DNA of 40,580 nucleotides from Blautia sp. (lineage in GTDB: Bacteria > Bacillota > Clostridia > Lachnospirales > Lachnospiraceae): contig JALEHU010000017.1 in NCBI GenBank assembly GCA_022770365.1, forward strand, positions 1-40,580, read 5' to 3'. Shown in pieces: positions 8,651-17,108 of the stretch; the first letter of the stretch is position 1, and every line of letters begins with the position of its first letter. A program made the position numbers and the translations under genes. Below the pieces are notes generated by a model. The model ran no database searches and was not told where the DNA came from. It worked only from the letters and a program-made list of their open reading frames with translations.

Positions 8651-10501
8651 TTGAAGAACGACAACAATGAGATTTACAACAGGAAGAGCAGCCAGAGTGC
8701 TGCTGATTCGAAGAAGCAGGCAGCAAAGAATATGAAATACAAACAGCAGTCCAGAAATAACAGACGAACGGAAGATAAATACGGCGAAAAGAATTCCAAA
8801 CCTACATTTAAAGAATCTGTAAAAGCGGCAGCCCGCAAGGGGCGCAAAACCCTGTCAAAACTGAAGATCATTCCGCTGGGAGGTCTGGAACAGATCGGAA
8901 TGAATATTACTGCATTTGAATATGAAGACAGTATCGTAGTTGTAGACTGCGGACTTTCTTTCCCGGAAGATGATATGCTGGGAATTGACCTTGTTATTCC
9001 GGACGTCACATACTTAAAAGAGAATATTACCAAGGTGAAGGGGTTTGTGATCACTCATGGACATGAGGATCATATTGGAGCATTGCCATATGTACTGAAA
9101 GACATCAATGTTCCGATTTATTCCACCAAACTGACTCTTGCCCTGATCAGCAATAAACTGAAAGAGCACAATCTTGTGCGTACAACGAAATTAAAAGAAG
9201 TAAAACATGGACAGGTTATCAATCTGGGTGATTTTTCCATCGAATTTATTAAGACGAACCACAGTATTCAGGATGCATCTGCGCTGGCTATTTATTCACC
9301 GGCGGGTATTGTGGTGCACACAGGTGACTTTAAGGTGGATTATACACCTGTATTTGGTGATGCCATTGACCTGCAGCGCTTTGCGGAAATCGGAAAGAAA
9401 GGCGTTCTGGCACTGATGGTTGACAGTACCAATGCGGAACGTCCCGGATTTACCATGTCCGAACGAACAGTGGGAAGAGTGTTTGACAACCTGTTTAATG
9501 AATATAAGAATTCCCGTATTATAATTGCGACATTTGCGTCCAATGTGGATCGTGTACAGCAGATCATCAATACAGCATACCGTTTTGGAAGAAAAGTTGC
9601 AGTGGAAGGACGCAGCATGGTGAATGTTATTTCCACAGCATCTGAGCTGGGCTATCTGCGTATTCCTGAAAATACTCTGATTGAAATTGATCAGGTGAAG
9701 AATTATCCGGATGAGCAGGTTGTACTGATCACTACAGGCAGTCAGGGTGAATCCATGGCAGCGCTTTCACGTATGGCTGCAAATATTCACAAAAAGATTA
9801 CCATTAAGCCAAATGATACGATCATATTCAGTTCCAACCCGATCCCGGGCAATGAGAAAGCCGTTTCCAAAGTCATTAATGAGCTTTCCATGAAGGGAGC
9901 CAAGGTTATTTTCCAGGATGCACATGTTTCCGGACATGCATGCCAGGAAGAAATCAAATTGATCTATTCCCTTGTACGACCGAAATATGCGATTCCGGTC
10001 CATGGAGAATATCGTCATCTGACAGCTCAGAAACATATCGTGGAAGATCTGGGAATCCCGAAAGAAAACATCTTTATTCTGTCTTCCGGAAATGTTCTGG
10101 AACTGGATGATCAGAGCGCGGAAGTTACAGGTACCGTACACACCGGCGGAATCCTGGTAGACGGACTCGGTGTGGGAGATGTGGGAAATATCGTACTTCG
10201 TGACCGCCAGCATCTGGCAGAAGATGGGATTATGATCGTTGTTATGACCCTGGAGCGTCACAGTAATGTGGTTCTCGCAGGACCGGACATCGTGTCCCGC
10301 GGTTTTGTCTATGTCCGTGAATCCGAAGATCTGATGGATGAAGCCAGAGATGTTGTTGAGGACGCACTGGATGCCTGCCTTTCCAAAAATATTACAGACT
10401 GGGGCAGAATCAAGACTATGGTGAAAGATGCGCTCAGTGATTTCCTCTGGAAACGTACCAAGAGAAGTCCTATGATTCTTCCGATCATCATGGAGGCCTG
10501 A
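8651..10501 (+). CDS. rnj: Ribonuclease J
   Basis: Metallo-beta-lactamase/beta-CASP nuclease with 5'-3' exonuclease and endonuclease activity in mRNA turnover and rRNA maturation. Residues 1-70 form a basic, low-complexity extension; the catalytic domain begins at about 73 (IPLGGLEQIGMNI). The zinc motif THGHEDH is at 135-141, with further ligands in HTGDFKVD and in the later VHGEYRH. The start is TTG, 9 nt after GGAGG, which fixes it. It is longer than the usual 555 residues because of the N-terminal extension. A YlbF-family gene follows 3 nt after the stop, which suggests a shared role in RNA decay. Confidence 0.95.
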   Translation: MKNDNNEIYNRKSSQSAADSKKQAAKNMKYKQQSRNNRRTEDKYGEKNSKPTFKESVKAAARKGRKTLSKLKIIPLGGLEQIGMNITAFEYEDSIVVVDCGLSFPEDDMLGIDLVIPDVTYLKENITKVKGFVITHGHEDHIGALPYVLKDINVPIYSTKLTLALISNKLKEHNLVRTTKLKEVKHGQVINLGDFSIEFIKTNHSIQDASALAIYSPAGIVVHTGDFKVDYTPVFGDAIDLQRFAEIGKKGVLALMVDSTNAERPGFTMSERTVGRVFDNLFNEYKNSRIIIATFASNVDRVQQIINTAYRFGRKVAVEGRSMVNVISTASELGYLRIPENTLIEIDQVKNYPDEQVVLITTGSQGESMAALSRMAANIHKKITIKPNDTIIFSSNPIPGNEKAVSKVINELSMKGAKVIFQDAHVSGHACQEEIKLIYSLVRPKYAIPVHGEYRHLTAQKHIVEDLGIPKENIFILSSGNVLELDDQSAEVTGTVHTGGILVDGLGVGDVGNIVLRDRQHLAEDGIMIVVMTLERHSNVVLAGPDIVSRGFVYVRESEDLMDEARDVVEDALDACLSKNITDWGRIKTMVKDALSDFLWKRTKRSPMILPIIMEA

Positions 10502-10504
10502 GAA

Positions 10505-10843
10505 ATGGAAGCAGTCAATAAAAACATCAAAGTATTTCTTTCACTTATCAAAAAAACGAATGTGTATAAAGAATATAAAAAACAGGAAGAGATTCTGAGC
10601 AGAAATCCTGAACTTCTGGAAAGGGTGGATCAGTTTCGCGCGAACAATTTTCAGATTCAGAACGAAGCCGGAAGTGATAATCTTTTTCATGTTGCGGAAC
10701 AGCTTTGCAGGGAATCGGCAGAACTCCGGCGTTATCCGGAAGTCAATGCGTTCCTGGATGCTGAGCTTGCTTTGTGCAAAATGATGCAGAACATCTGCAG
10801 AGAGCTGGTGGAGGGAATTGATGTACACATGCCAAATCTGTAA
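10505..10843 (+). CDS. YlbF family protein (RNA-decay associated regulator)
   Basis: A 112-residue helical protein of the YlbF/YmcA (Com_YlbF) family. In Bacillus subtilis YlbF, YmcA and YaaT form the Y-complex that works with RNase Y in mRNA processing. The pattern KKTNVYKEYKKQEEILSRNPEL, followed by paired helices and a C-terminal hydrophobic helix, fits the family. It begins 3 nt after RNase J, so an RNA-decay role with RNase J is a reasonable inference, but no catalytic motif is present. Confidence 0.85.
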   Translation: MEAVNKNIKVFLSLIKKTNVYKEYKKQEEILSRNPELLERVDQFRANNFQIQNEAGSDNLFHVAEQLCRESAELRRYPEVNAFLDAELALCKMMQNICRELVEGIDVHMPNL

Positions 10844-10932
10844 TGCTGGTACATTAGTTTCAGAGTAACTCGACCATTCGCCGGTCCTCGGATCTGAATT
10901 CACTGGTGAAAAATACCGAAAGGATGGAAGTT

Positions 10933-11334
10933 ATGGGTAATACAAAAGAACGGGTAGGAGCAGCCGGTGTAGCTGTCGCAGGTGGAATTTTCAGGATCGT
11001 ACTGTATGTATGTGTGGTATTTTTGATTTTTTGGATTGGAAAATCCACCTATCAATTTGGATACGATATCTTTAATCAGCAGGCTATGAGCCCCGGAGAA
11101 GGGCAGGAAGTAACTGTTGTGATCAAAGAGGACACTTCTGTGTATGATATAGCGAAAACCCTTGAGCGTAAGGGTCTGATTAAAGATGCACTTGTATTCT
11201 GTGTACAGGAAAAACTATCCAATTACAGCGGCCAGTTACGGCCCGGTACATATCTGCTGAGTACAGCATATACGCCCACCAGGATCATGTCGATCTTGGC
11301 AGGAGATACGGAGCAGGAGGGAAATAACTCGTGA
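10933..11334 (+). CDS. Short MltG-like membrane protein lacking the catalytic domain
   Basis: A 133-residue protein with one transmembrane helix near residues 18-40 and an extracytoplasmic LysM-like subdomain (VTVVIKEDTSVYDIAKTLE, then LRPGTYLLS) as in MltG/YceG. MltG is an endolytic murein transglycosylase that ends glycan strands, but the catalytic YceG domain that should follow is absent, so enzyme activity is not expected. Short forms like this are familiar in Lachnospiraceae. The locus matches the yrrL-yrrM-yrrN/O order of B. subtilis, in which yrrL is mltG. I chose ATG 10933 with AAGGA about 8 nt upstream; GTG 10906 and ATG 10924 are alternatives. Confidence 0.75.
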   Translation: MGNTKERVGAAGVAVAGGIFRIVLYVCVVFLIFWIGKSTYQFGYDIFNQQAMSPGEGQEVTVVIKEDTSVYDIAKTLERKGLIKDALVFCVQEKLSNYSGQLRPGTYLLSTAYTPTRIMSILAGDTEQEGNNS

Positions 11335-11993
11335 TAGTGGAAGAGAGGATGCGTACTTATATAAATTCGCTGGATATGGGCAATACGCCGCTTCTGGAGG
11401 AATTGGAGCAGTATGCGCAGGAATCCCGTGTACCGATTATCCGCAGGGAAATGCAGAGTTTTATAAAGGTGCTTCTGGCAATTCATAAGCCGAAGCGTAT
11501 TCTGGAGGTGGGGACAGCCGTTGGCTTCTCCACACTTCTTATGTGTGAATATGGTCCGCAGGATCTGACAATTACGACTATCGAGAACTACGAAAAACGA
11601 ATTCCCATAGCCAGGGAAAATTTCAGAAAAGCCGGAAGAGAGAGCCAGATCACGCTCCTGGAAGGTGATGCAGGGAAATATCTGAGAGAACTGGACGGGA
11701 CATTTGACCTGATTTTTATGGATGCGGCAAAGGGTCAGTATATTCACTGGCTGCCGGATGTGATGCGTCTGATGCACCCGGGCAGTATTCTTTTGTCGGA
11801 CAATGTACTGCAGGAAGGGGATATTATCGAGTCCCATTATCTTGTGGAACGCCGCAATCGAACCATATATAAAAGAATGCGGGAATATCTTTATGAACTG
11901 AAACACTGCCCGGAGCTTCTTACGACCATTCTACCACTGGGAGACGGGGTGGCAGTGAGTGTGAAGGTGGAACAGAAACAGGAGGAAATATGA
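11331..11993 (+). CDS. trmR: SAM-dependent O-methyltransferase, probable tRNA 5-hydroxyuridine methyltransferase TrmR
   Basis: A 220-residue class I O-methyltransferase. Motif I is ILEVGTAVGFSTLLM at about residue 56, followed by an acidic TTIENYE, and the metal-binding aspartates appear in FMDAAKGQY and LLSDNVL. In B. subtilis the equivalent, TrmR (YrrM), makes 5-methoxyuridine at tRNA position 34 from 5-hydroxyuridine. The adjacent U32 protein, overlapping by 4 nt, belongs to the family that makes the hydroxyuridine, so context supports this role. The start is GTG inside the preceding stop, with GGAGGG upstream. Confidence 0.82.
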   Translation: MIVEERMRTYINSLDMGNTPLLEELEQYAQESRVPIIRREMQSFIKVLLAIHKPKRILEVGTAVGFSTLLMCEYGPQDLTITTIENYEKRIPIARENFRKAGRESQITLLEGDAGKYLRELDGTFDLIFMDAAKGQYIHWLPDVMRLMHPGSILLSDNVLQEGDIIESHYLVERRNRTIYKRMREYLYELKHCPELLTTILPLGDGVAVSVKVEQKQEEI

Positions 11994-13231
11994 GAAAACC
12001 AGAATTATTAGTACCGGCAAGCAGTCTGGAAGTTCTGAAGATCGCAGTTATTTTTGGAGCAGATGCTGTGTATATCGGCGGTGAAGCTTTCGGGCTCCGC
12101 GCCAAAGCAAAGAATTTTTCCCATGATGACATGGCACAGGGAATCGCTTTTGCCCATGAACATGGAGTAAAGGTTTACGTGACTGTCAATATCCTGGCGC
12201 ATAATTATGACCTTGAGGGTGTCCGTGAATACCTGAAAGAGCTGAAAGAACTGAAGCCGGACGCGCTGATCATTGCAGACCCCGGTATTTTTACCTATGC
12301 CAAAGAAATCTGTCCGGGAATCGAACGGCATATCAGTACTCAGGCAAACAATACCAACTATGAGACTTACCGTTTCTGGTATCAGCTGGGGGCGAAGAGA
12401 GTGGTGACTGCCAGAGAGCTTTCTCTGCAGGAAATCCGTGAGATCCGCGCACATATTCCGGATGATATGGAAATAGAAACTTTTGTTCACGGTGCTATGT
12501 GTATTTCTTATTCCGGAAGATGTCTTCTCAGTAATTATCTGGTGGGAAGAGACGCCAATCAGGGTGCCTGCACACATCCCTGCAGATGGAAATATTCCAT
12601 TGTGGAGGAGACAAGGCCGGGTGAATATATGACGGTTTTTGAAAATGAGAGAGGAACTTATATCTTCAACTCCAAGGATCTCTGCATGATCGAGCATATG
12701 GATGACATCCTCGAGAGCGGCATTGACAGCCTGAAGATCGAAGGTCGTATGAAGACGGCTCTTTATGTGGCAACAGTAGCCAGAACTTATCGCAAGGCAA
12801 TCGACGATTATCTGGAAAGCCCGGAGAAATACAGAGCCAATATGGACTGGTACAGGGAGCAGATTTCCAACTGCACTTACCGCCAGTTTACGACCGGATT
12901 TTTCTATGGGAAGCCTGACCAGAATACGCAGATATATGACAATAACACCTATGTGAAAGAATACACCTATCTTGGTTATGCAGAAACTATGGATGACCGC
13001 GGCTACGTGCAGATTACCCAGAGAAATAAATTTACTGTGGGAGAAACCATAGAAATCATGAAGCCGGACGGACGCAACTTAAGTGTTGTGGTTCGGGCAA
13101 TTTATGATGAAGAGGGAAATTCTGTGGAAAGCGCACCCCACCCTCAGCAGAAACTGTTCGTGGATCTGGGAGAGGGAATTGAAGTTTTTGATTTGCTTCG
13201 TAGAGCGGAGAAGACAGATACAGAAAATTAG
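11990..13231 (+). CDS. Peptidase U32 family protein, TrhP-like tRNA hydroxylation protein
   Basis: A 413-residue U32 protein. The signature FVHGAMCISYSGRCLLSNYL is present at about 165-185, and the cysteines of this motif plus ACTHPCRW are likely Fe-S ligands. Members TrhP1/TrhP2 of B. subtilis and TrhP of E. coli help make 5-hydroxyuridine at tRNA position 34, while others (RlhA) hydroxylate 23S rRNA. The 4-nt overlap with the TrmR-like gene favours the tRNA role. B. subtilis has two such genes in a row; here only one is present. A long terminator follows. Confidence 0.88.
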   Translation: MRKPELLVPASSLEVLKIAVIFGADAVYIGGEAFGLRAKAKNFSHDDMAQGIAFAHEHGVKVYVTVNILAHNYDLEGVREYLKELKELKPDALIIADPGIFTYAKEICPGIERHISTQANNTNYETYRFWYQLGAKRVVTARELSLQEIREIRAHIPDDMEIETFVHGAMCISYSGRCLLSNYLVGRDANQGACTHPCRWKYSIVEETRPGEYMTVFENERGTYIFNSKDLCMIEHMDDILESGIDSLKIEGRMKTALYVATVARTYRKAIDDYLESPEKYRANMDWYREQISNCTYRQFTTGFFYGKPDQNTQIYDNNTYVKEYTYLGYAETMDDRGYVQITQRNKFTVGETIEIMKPDGRNLSVVVRAIYDEEGNSVESAPHPQQKLFVDLGEGIEVFDLLRRAEKTDTEN

Positions 13232-13232
13232 T

Positions 13233-13300
13233 AAAAATGCTTCCTTTAGGAGCAGGCAGTGGCAGAGATGCAGCTGACTGTCGGAAAGGAAGCATTTTTT
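13233..13300 (+). terminator. Extended, bidirectional terminator between U32 gene and sigK
   Basis: A perfect 15-bp stem (13233-13247 with 13285-13299) is capped by a 37-nt partly pairing region. A T run follows on the plus strand, and five T follow on the minus strand, so it can stop both converging transcripts. Confidence 0.85.
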
Positions 13301-13337
13301 GTATCATAGAGAAGTGCTTCGCATTTTCCTATGATAC
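13301..13337. other. Second hairpin next to the terminator
   Basis: Sequences 13301-13317 and 13321-13337 pair over about 16 of 17 positions (outer 9 bp perfect, two G-U pairs and one mismatch inside) around a TTC loop. There is no T run on either side. It may protect 3' ends or block read-through between sigK and the opposing gene. Confidence 0.6.
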
Positions 13338-13395
13338 AATAATCCTTCGGGGAAGATGCGCATTCACGTGAAGGAAATGGAGAACCACTTCCTGG

Positions 13396-14025
13396 TCAGA
13401 CAGTTTCATTGAATAATGCACGCAGTTTCTGCAGTGCATTTTTTTCAATTCGTGATACATAGGAGCGGCTGATGTGCAGTTCTTTTGCAATTTCCCGCTG
13501 TGTCTGTTCTTCATTTCCAAAAAGTCCGTACCGGAAACAGATTACCTGGTATTCCCTGGCTGTAAGGGCTGTTTCCAGAGAATCCATCAGAAGCTGAATG
13601 TCTTTTCTGGTGGAGTATTCCTCTACCACATCTACCGGAGGGCTTTCGAGAATATCCAGAAGGCTGATCTCATTGCCTTCTTTGTCGGTGCCTATGGGTT
13701 CAGAGAGGGATACTTCTCTGGCATGCTTTTTTTTTGACCGAAGCATCATCAGAAGCTCATTATCAATACATCGCGCCGCATAGGTGGAGAGCCTGGTGGC
13801 TTTATCTGAATCAAAGGTGGAAACGGCTTTGATCAGACCTATCGTGCCGATGGAAATCAAATCGTCCAGATCCTCGTCTGTACCCTGATATTTCTTGACA
13901 ACATGGGCTACAAGACGAAGATTATGTTCAATAAGGATTTGCCTTGCTTCTAAATCGCCCCCCTGGTAACGTTGAAGATAATACTTTTCTTCAGCAGATG
14001 TCAAAGGTTTCAAAAAAGCCTTCAA
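13396..14025 (-). CDS. sigK: Sporulation RNA polymerase sigma factor SigK
   Basis: A 209-residue sigma-70 family factor that directs late mother-cell transcription in spore formers. Region 2 reads HNLRLVAHVVKKY and DDLISIGTIGLIKAVSTFD, and region 4 has a helix-turn-helix with REIAKELHISRSYVSRIE. The start MKAFLKPLTSAEEKYYL is typical of SigK; a long hydrophobic or acidic pro-sequence is short or absent. The gene is uninterrupted (no skin element). The start is TTG, preceded by GAGGTGA. Its presence suggests a sporulating lineage, although the gene alone does not prove sporulation. Confidence 0.92.
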   Translation of the reverse strand: MKAFLKPLTSAEEKYYLQRYQGGDLEARQILIEHNLRLVAHVVKKYQGTDEDLDDLISIGTIGLIKAVSTFDSDKATRLSTYAARCIDNELLMMLRSKKKHAREVSLSEPIGTDKEGNEISLLDILESPPVDVVEEYSTRKDIQLLMDSLETALTAREYQVICFRYGLFGNEEQTQREIAKELHISRSYVSRIEKNALQKLRALFNETV

Positions 14026-14152
14026 ATCTTCACCTCAAAGGGGATTTCTATTTATTTTATGCCCGGGACAGGGCGTTCGTGCTTTTCCCATGGGAGATGA
14101 GGTGATGAAATATCAGAAACTGTCAGGACATTACTGCTACAATAGATAATAT

Positions 14153-14600
14153 TTATTTTTTCAGAATCTGCGGATCCAGAAGGAAATCATAAATGTTCAC
14201 GGTCAGGATACCATAGTCATCATAATAAGGCTGCACAATATCTTTTGTAATAATGATCTTCTTGAAAGAATCATCAATCTTTCTGAATGGTCTGATTTCC
14301 TGAGTACGTTTCGCTTCATCAGGCAGCGAGTAAGCAGACTGAATGTAGTATCTGGAAGAACCAAGATTGCATACAAAATTCACTTCCAAACAGTCATAAA
14401 CTCTGCAAAACTCAAAGGGTACATATGCACTTCGTCGCCACGACCGGCGAACTCAGTAGCAATATCTTTGGACAGAAGCTTTGCATTTCTTCCTGTCACG
14501 AATACATCCATATTATCTTTACGCAGATAACCATTCAGAACAAGCGTTATAAGGTGAGAATAGCGGGGCAGAACGTGTTGCCGGTGTCCACGCAAGCTTG
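14153..14600 (-). pseudogene. Remnant of an AAA/DUF4143 ATP-binding protein
   Basis: Two adjoining minus-strand frames carry separate parts of the same family. The first (14595-14380) has YLRKDNMDVFVTGRNAKLLS and EVHMYPLSFAEF, which follow the Walker B region. The second (14389-14153) has the C-terminal nuclease-like part (EVNFVCNLGSSRYYIQSAYS, then IITKDIVQPYYDDYGILTVN). The ATP-binding N-terminus and roughly 200 central residues are gone, and a frame change lies at the join. These ATPases are common, mobile and often decayed in gut Firmicutes. The remnant marks the border between the housekeeping block and the accessory region. Confidence 0.82.
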
Positions 14601-14605
14601 GTCAA

Positions 14606-15538
14606 TCAGCATATCTTCAGCAGTGAATTCAGTTCTTCTGTGAGATAAGTGAAATATTTCTGAGCCAGACTGCTGAGGATATAATTGTTTTTATGGATGT
14701 ATCCAAGATGTAGTTGACCGATATCTTCATTGAGCGGTCTGGCGATTATTTCACCGGTACCTTTGTGAAAACTATCGGCATTGCTGTTGGTGAGATCCGG
14801 ACCGATACTGAAGCAGTCTGTTTTGCGTACAAGTGCTATTTTTGTACATCTGTCTGAAACATGCATATTCTTGTTCAGAATGGTATAGATCAGTAATTCT
14901 TCAGAAAGGGGAGAGATTTCCGTTTCATCATCATAGGTGACAAAAGGATAATCTTCCAGATCTTTAATAGAAATCAGATCTTTTGATGCAAGAGGATGTT
15001 CTTTGCGCAGAAATACATAATTCTGAAGCTGTGCGATTTCGTGGAAATTCATATCCATTGCAGTAAGCTGCGTCTGAAAGGTGTTCAGCTGGGAATTCTG
15101 AAGCGCAACAATTCCAAGCTCACTTCTGCCACTATATACTTCGTTTAAAACAGAAAGAGTATCACATTCCCGGAGTGCCATGTCAAAGGACGACAGATCC
15201 AGATCATTCAGAAAGCTGGTAAATGAACGGACAACGAATGGCAGGTGTTGCGCGGAAATGGAAAAACGTATGGGCAATGATTTGCGGGATGCGTACCGCT
15301 GTTCAAGGTAACGAGTTCTGTCAACAATGTCTTTGGCATATCTTATGAAATCTTCCCCGTCAAGAGTCAGAGAAACACCCCGGTTGGTTCTGTGAAATAG
15401 AGTAATTCCAAGATCCTGTTCCACTTCTTTTACAGCAGTGGACAAAGTAGACTGGGATATGAAAAGCTTTTTAGCTGCCTGTGAAAAAGAACCGCAGTTT
15501 GAAATTTCAATCATATATTTTAGGTTTTGTAAAGTCAT
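14606..15538 (-). CDS. LysR family transcriptional regulator
   Basis: A 310-residue LysR protein: winged helix-turn-helix at 1-60 (NCGSFSQAAKKLFISQSTLS and the wing LGITLFHRTNRGVSLT), a linker helix, and a type 2 periplasmic-like effector domain at about 90-300. Effector unknown. It is divergent from the riboswitch-led nitrogenase-like operon and shares a 470-bp intergenic region, so control of that operon is plausible, in the usual LysR arrangement. The ATG is preceded by CAGGAGA. Repeated TTATAAAAG sequences just upstream may be its binding sites. Its 3' end abuts the decayed ATPase gene. Confidence 0.9.
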   Translation of the reverse strand: MTLQNLKYMIEISNCGSFSQAAKKLFISQSTLSTAVKEVEQDLGITLFHRTNRGVSLTLDGEDFIRYAKDIVDRTRYLEQRYASRKSLPIRFSISAQHLPFVVRSFTSFLNDLDLSSFDMALRECDTLSVLNEVYSGRSELGIVALQNSQLNTFQTQLTAMDMNFHEIAQLQNYVFLRKEHPLASKDLISIKDLEDYPFVTYDDETEISPLSEELLIYTILNKNMHVSDRCTKIALVRKTDCFSIGPDLTNSNADSFHKGTGEIIARPLNEDIGQLHLGYIHKNNYILSSLAQKYFTYLTEELNSLLKIC

Positions 15539-15553
15539 TTTGATCTCCTGTTT

Positions 15554-15573
15554 TTATAAAAGTCTTATAAAAG
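15554..15573. promoter_or_regulatory. Direct repeats in the LysR/operon divergent region
   Basis: TTATAAAAG occurs at 15554-15562 and 15565-15573, 11 bp apart, about one helical turn. A further TATAAAAGATT lies at 15633-15643, matching 15566-15576. Their position between LysR and the promoter of the divergent operon suggests regulator sites, though AT-richness weakens the case. Confidence 0.4.
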
Positions 15574-15641
15574 ATTTCTGATATAGATATACTATCAAAA
15601 TAATTGATAGCAGGCAATGAGAAAAATAAATCTATAAAAGA

Positions 15642-15670
15642 TTGATTCTATAAGGTTTGTATGATATATT
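15642..15670 (+). promoter_or_regulatory. Promoter of the nitrogenase-like operon
   Basis: TTGATT (15642-15647) and TATATT (15665-15670) are spaced by 17 nt. The predicted start, near 15677, leaves about 59 nt before the first stem of the cobalamin riboswitch. Confidence 0.55.
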
Positions 15671-15735
15671 AATATGGTAGAAAATTCTGACAGCAATATA
15701 AAAAATAGATAGCTGTAAGTATTTTTGAAAGTTAG

Positions 15736-15877
15736 ATGAAATATTTTATGGAAACCGGTCAGAAGCCGGTGCGGTGCTGCCACTGTAGGACGGAGCCGGG
15801 ATAAACGACACTGAAGAGAATCTTTGGGAAGTCGCCCGCAGGCGTTGATGTCAAGCCAGGATACTTGAATATTTCAT
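15736..15877 (+). promoter_or_regulatory. Cobalamin riboswitch 1
   Basis: Features of the cobalamin aptamer are visible in order: a closing P1 stem (15736-15745 with 15868-15877, 10 bp), the GCCACTG core at about 15769-15775, and a B12-box variant AAGCCAGGATACTTG at 15853-15867 just before the 3' half of P1. Two intrinsic terminators follow before the first gene, fitting transcriptional shut-off when a cobalamin binds. The CTTTGT at 15884 could pair with ACAAAG at 15917 and compete with the first terminator. Which cobalamin form it binds cannot be read directly. Confidence 0.88.
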
Positions 15878-15918
15878 AGGATCTCTTTGTCTGACAGGTC
15901 ATTGGACAGAGGGAAAAC

Positions 15919-15942
15919 AAAGGAAGGAATGTTCCTTTTTTT
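15919..15942 (+). terminator. Riboswitch 1 expression-platform terminator, first
   Basis: AAAGGAA and TTCCTTT form a 7-bp stem around a 6-nt loop, followed by T. It is 42 nt after the aptamer. Confidence 0.65.
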
Positions 15943-15948
15943 GTGTAC

Positions 15949-15979
15949 CCCTTTTCCAATATTGGAAAAGGGTTTTTTT
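15949..15979 (+). terminator. Riboswitch 1 expression-platform terminator, second
   Basis: A strong 10-bp stem, extensible to a 12-bp palindrome (15949-15972), is followed by seven T. It sits 30 nt before the ATG of the first binding protein. Confidence 0.82.
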
Positions 15980-16008
15980 GACCTCAAAAAAGAAAGTGAG
16001 GAAAGAAT

Positions 16009-17097
16009 ATGAACAAAAGAACAGTAAGAAAAACAATTGCATCTGTAATAGCGGCTACTTTGGCAGTGACAGCGTCAGTACCGGTTTTTGCAGAAAGTGA
16101 GGAGAACACATCTTCAGAAATACGTCAGGTAACGGATGCAGCCGGTAATGTGGTAGAGGTGCCGGCAGATATTTCCAAAATTGCAGTTACTCCCCTTCCA
16201 TGGTCATCAGTCATTTTTGCAATCGATGGAACGTCTGAACGTATGACATCAGTAAATCCGGGTGCGATGACTGCTTATACCGGTCATTTTTTTGAAAAGC
16301 TCGATTCTCATTATGGCGAACTGGATACATCAAATATAGGCAAGGATTTTTCCATAAATATGGAGGCACTGGCAAGTGACGGTGTACAGGCCTGCGTAAT
16401 CTGGGACTATCAGACAGATGAGGCAAAGCAGCTCTCTGATATTGGGATTACCCCTGTTATGGTAAAAAATGAAACGGTAGAAGAACTGCAGGAGAGCTTC
16501 CGTGCAATAGGAGAATTGCTGGGAAAAGAAGAACGGGCACAGGAATTTATAGATCTTTACGGTGAAACATATGATGAAATTAAATCTTATCAGGATCAGG
16601 TTGCTGAAGCAGAGAAGCCAAAAGTTCTGTATCTTCGTAATTCCGAACTGAAATTACAGGGTAATGACAACTTTATTAAAGAAGCAATGGAAATGGCCGG
16701 CGCTGATAATGTCGCCGCAGATGCATCGGATATTTCCATGGAAGAAATACTGGAAATCAATCCTGACATCATTTTCCTCAGCTGGTTTGATGGCTTTACA
16801 CCTGATGATCTGTACGAAAACCGTATTGACGGACAGGATTGGAGTACAGTTAATGCAGTGATCAATAAAAAAGTTTACAAAACACCGCTTGGTATTTACC
16901 GCTGGGATGCACCGGGGGTTGAAACACCTCTTATGATGAAGTGGCTTGCTGCCATGATTCAGCCTGAGATTTTTGCAGATATTGATATGAAACATGAAGT
17001 AACGGATTATTTCCAGGATTATTTTGAATATTCCGTCACAGATGAAGATTACGCACAGATTATGTGTGATGCGGAAAATACGAACAGCGTAAAATAA
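16009..17097 (+). CDS. ABC transporter substrate-binding protein 1 (BtuF/FhuD/FepB fold)
   Basis: A 362-residue extracytoplasmic binding protein of the PF01497 type, which captures corrinoids, haem or iron chelates. A Sec signal peptide (residues 1-28, ending VPVFA) is followed by the family start RQVTDAAGNVVEVP and two lobes joined by a long helix. The signal lacks a lipobox cysteine, unusual for a binding protein in a monoderm. The C-terminal block GQDWS...VYK.PLGIYRWDA is shared with the second binding protein at 21694, so the two are paralogues. It is the first gene after cobalamin riboswitch 1, which favours a corrinoid-related ligand, unproven. Confidence 0.88.
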   Translation: MNKRTVRKTIASVIAATLAVTASVPVFAESEENTSSEIRQVTDAAGNVVEVPADISKIAVTPLPWSSVIFAIDGTSERMTSVNPGAMTAYTGHFFEKLDSHYGELDTSNIGKDFSINMEALASDGVQACVIWDYQTDEAKQLSDIGITPVMVKNETVEELQESFRAIGELLGKEERAQEFIDLYGETYDEIKSYQDQVAEAEKPKVLYLRNSELKLQGNDNFIKEAMEMAGADNVAADASDISMEEILEINPDIIFLSWFDGFTPDDLYENRIDGQDWSTVNAVINKKVYKTPLGIYRWDAPGVETPLMMKWLAAMIQPEIFADIDMKHEVTDYFQDYFEYSVTDEDYAQIMCDAENTNSVK

Positions 17098-17108
17098 GAG
17101 GGCAGTGA

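Noticed and set aside
13396-14025. sigK split by a skin-type prophage
   Set aside because: The frame is continuous from the start to region 4.2, so the gene is intact.
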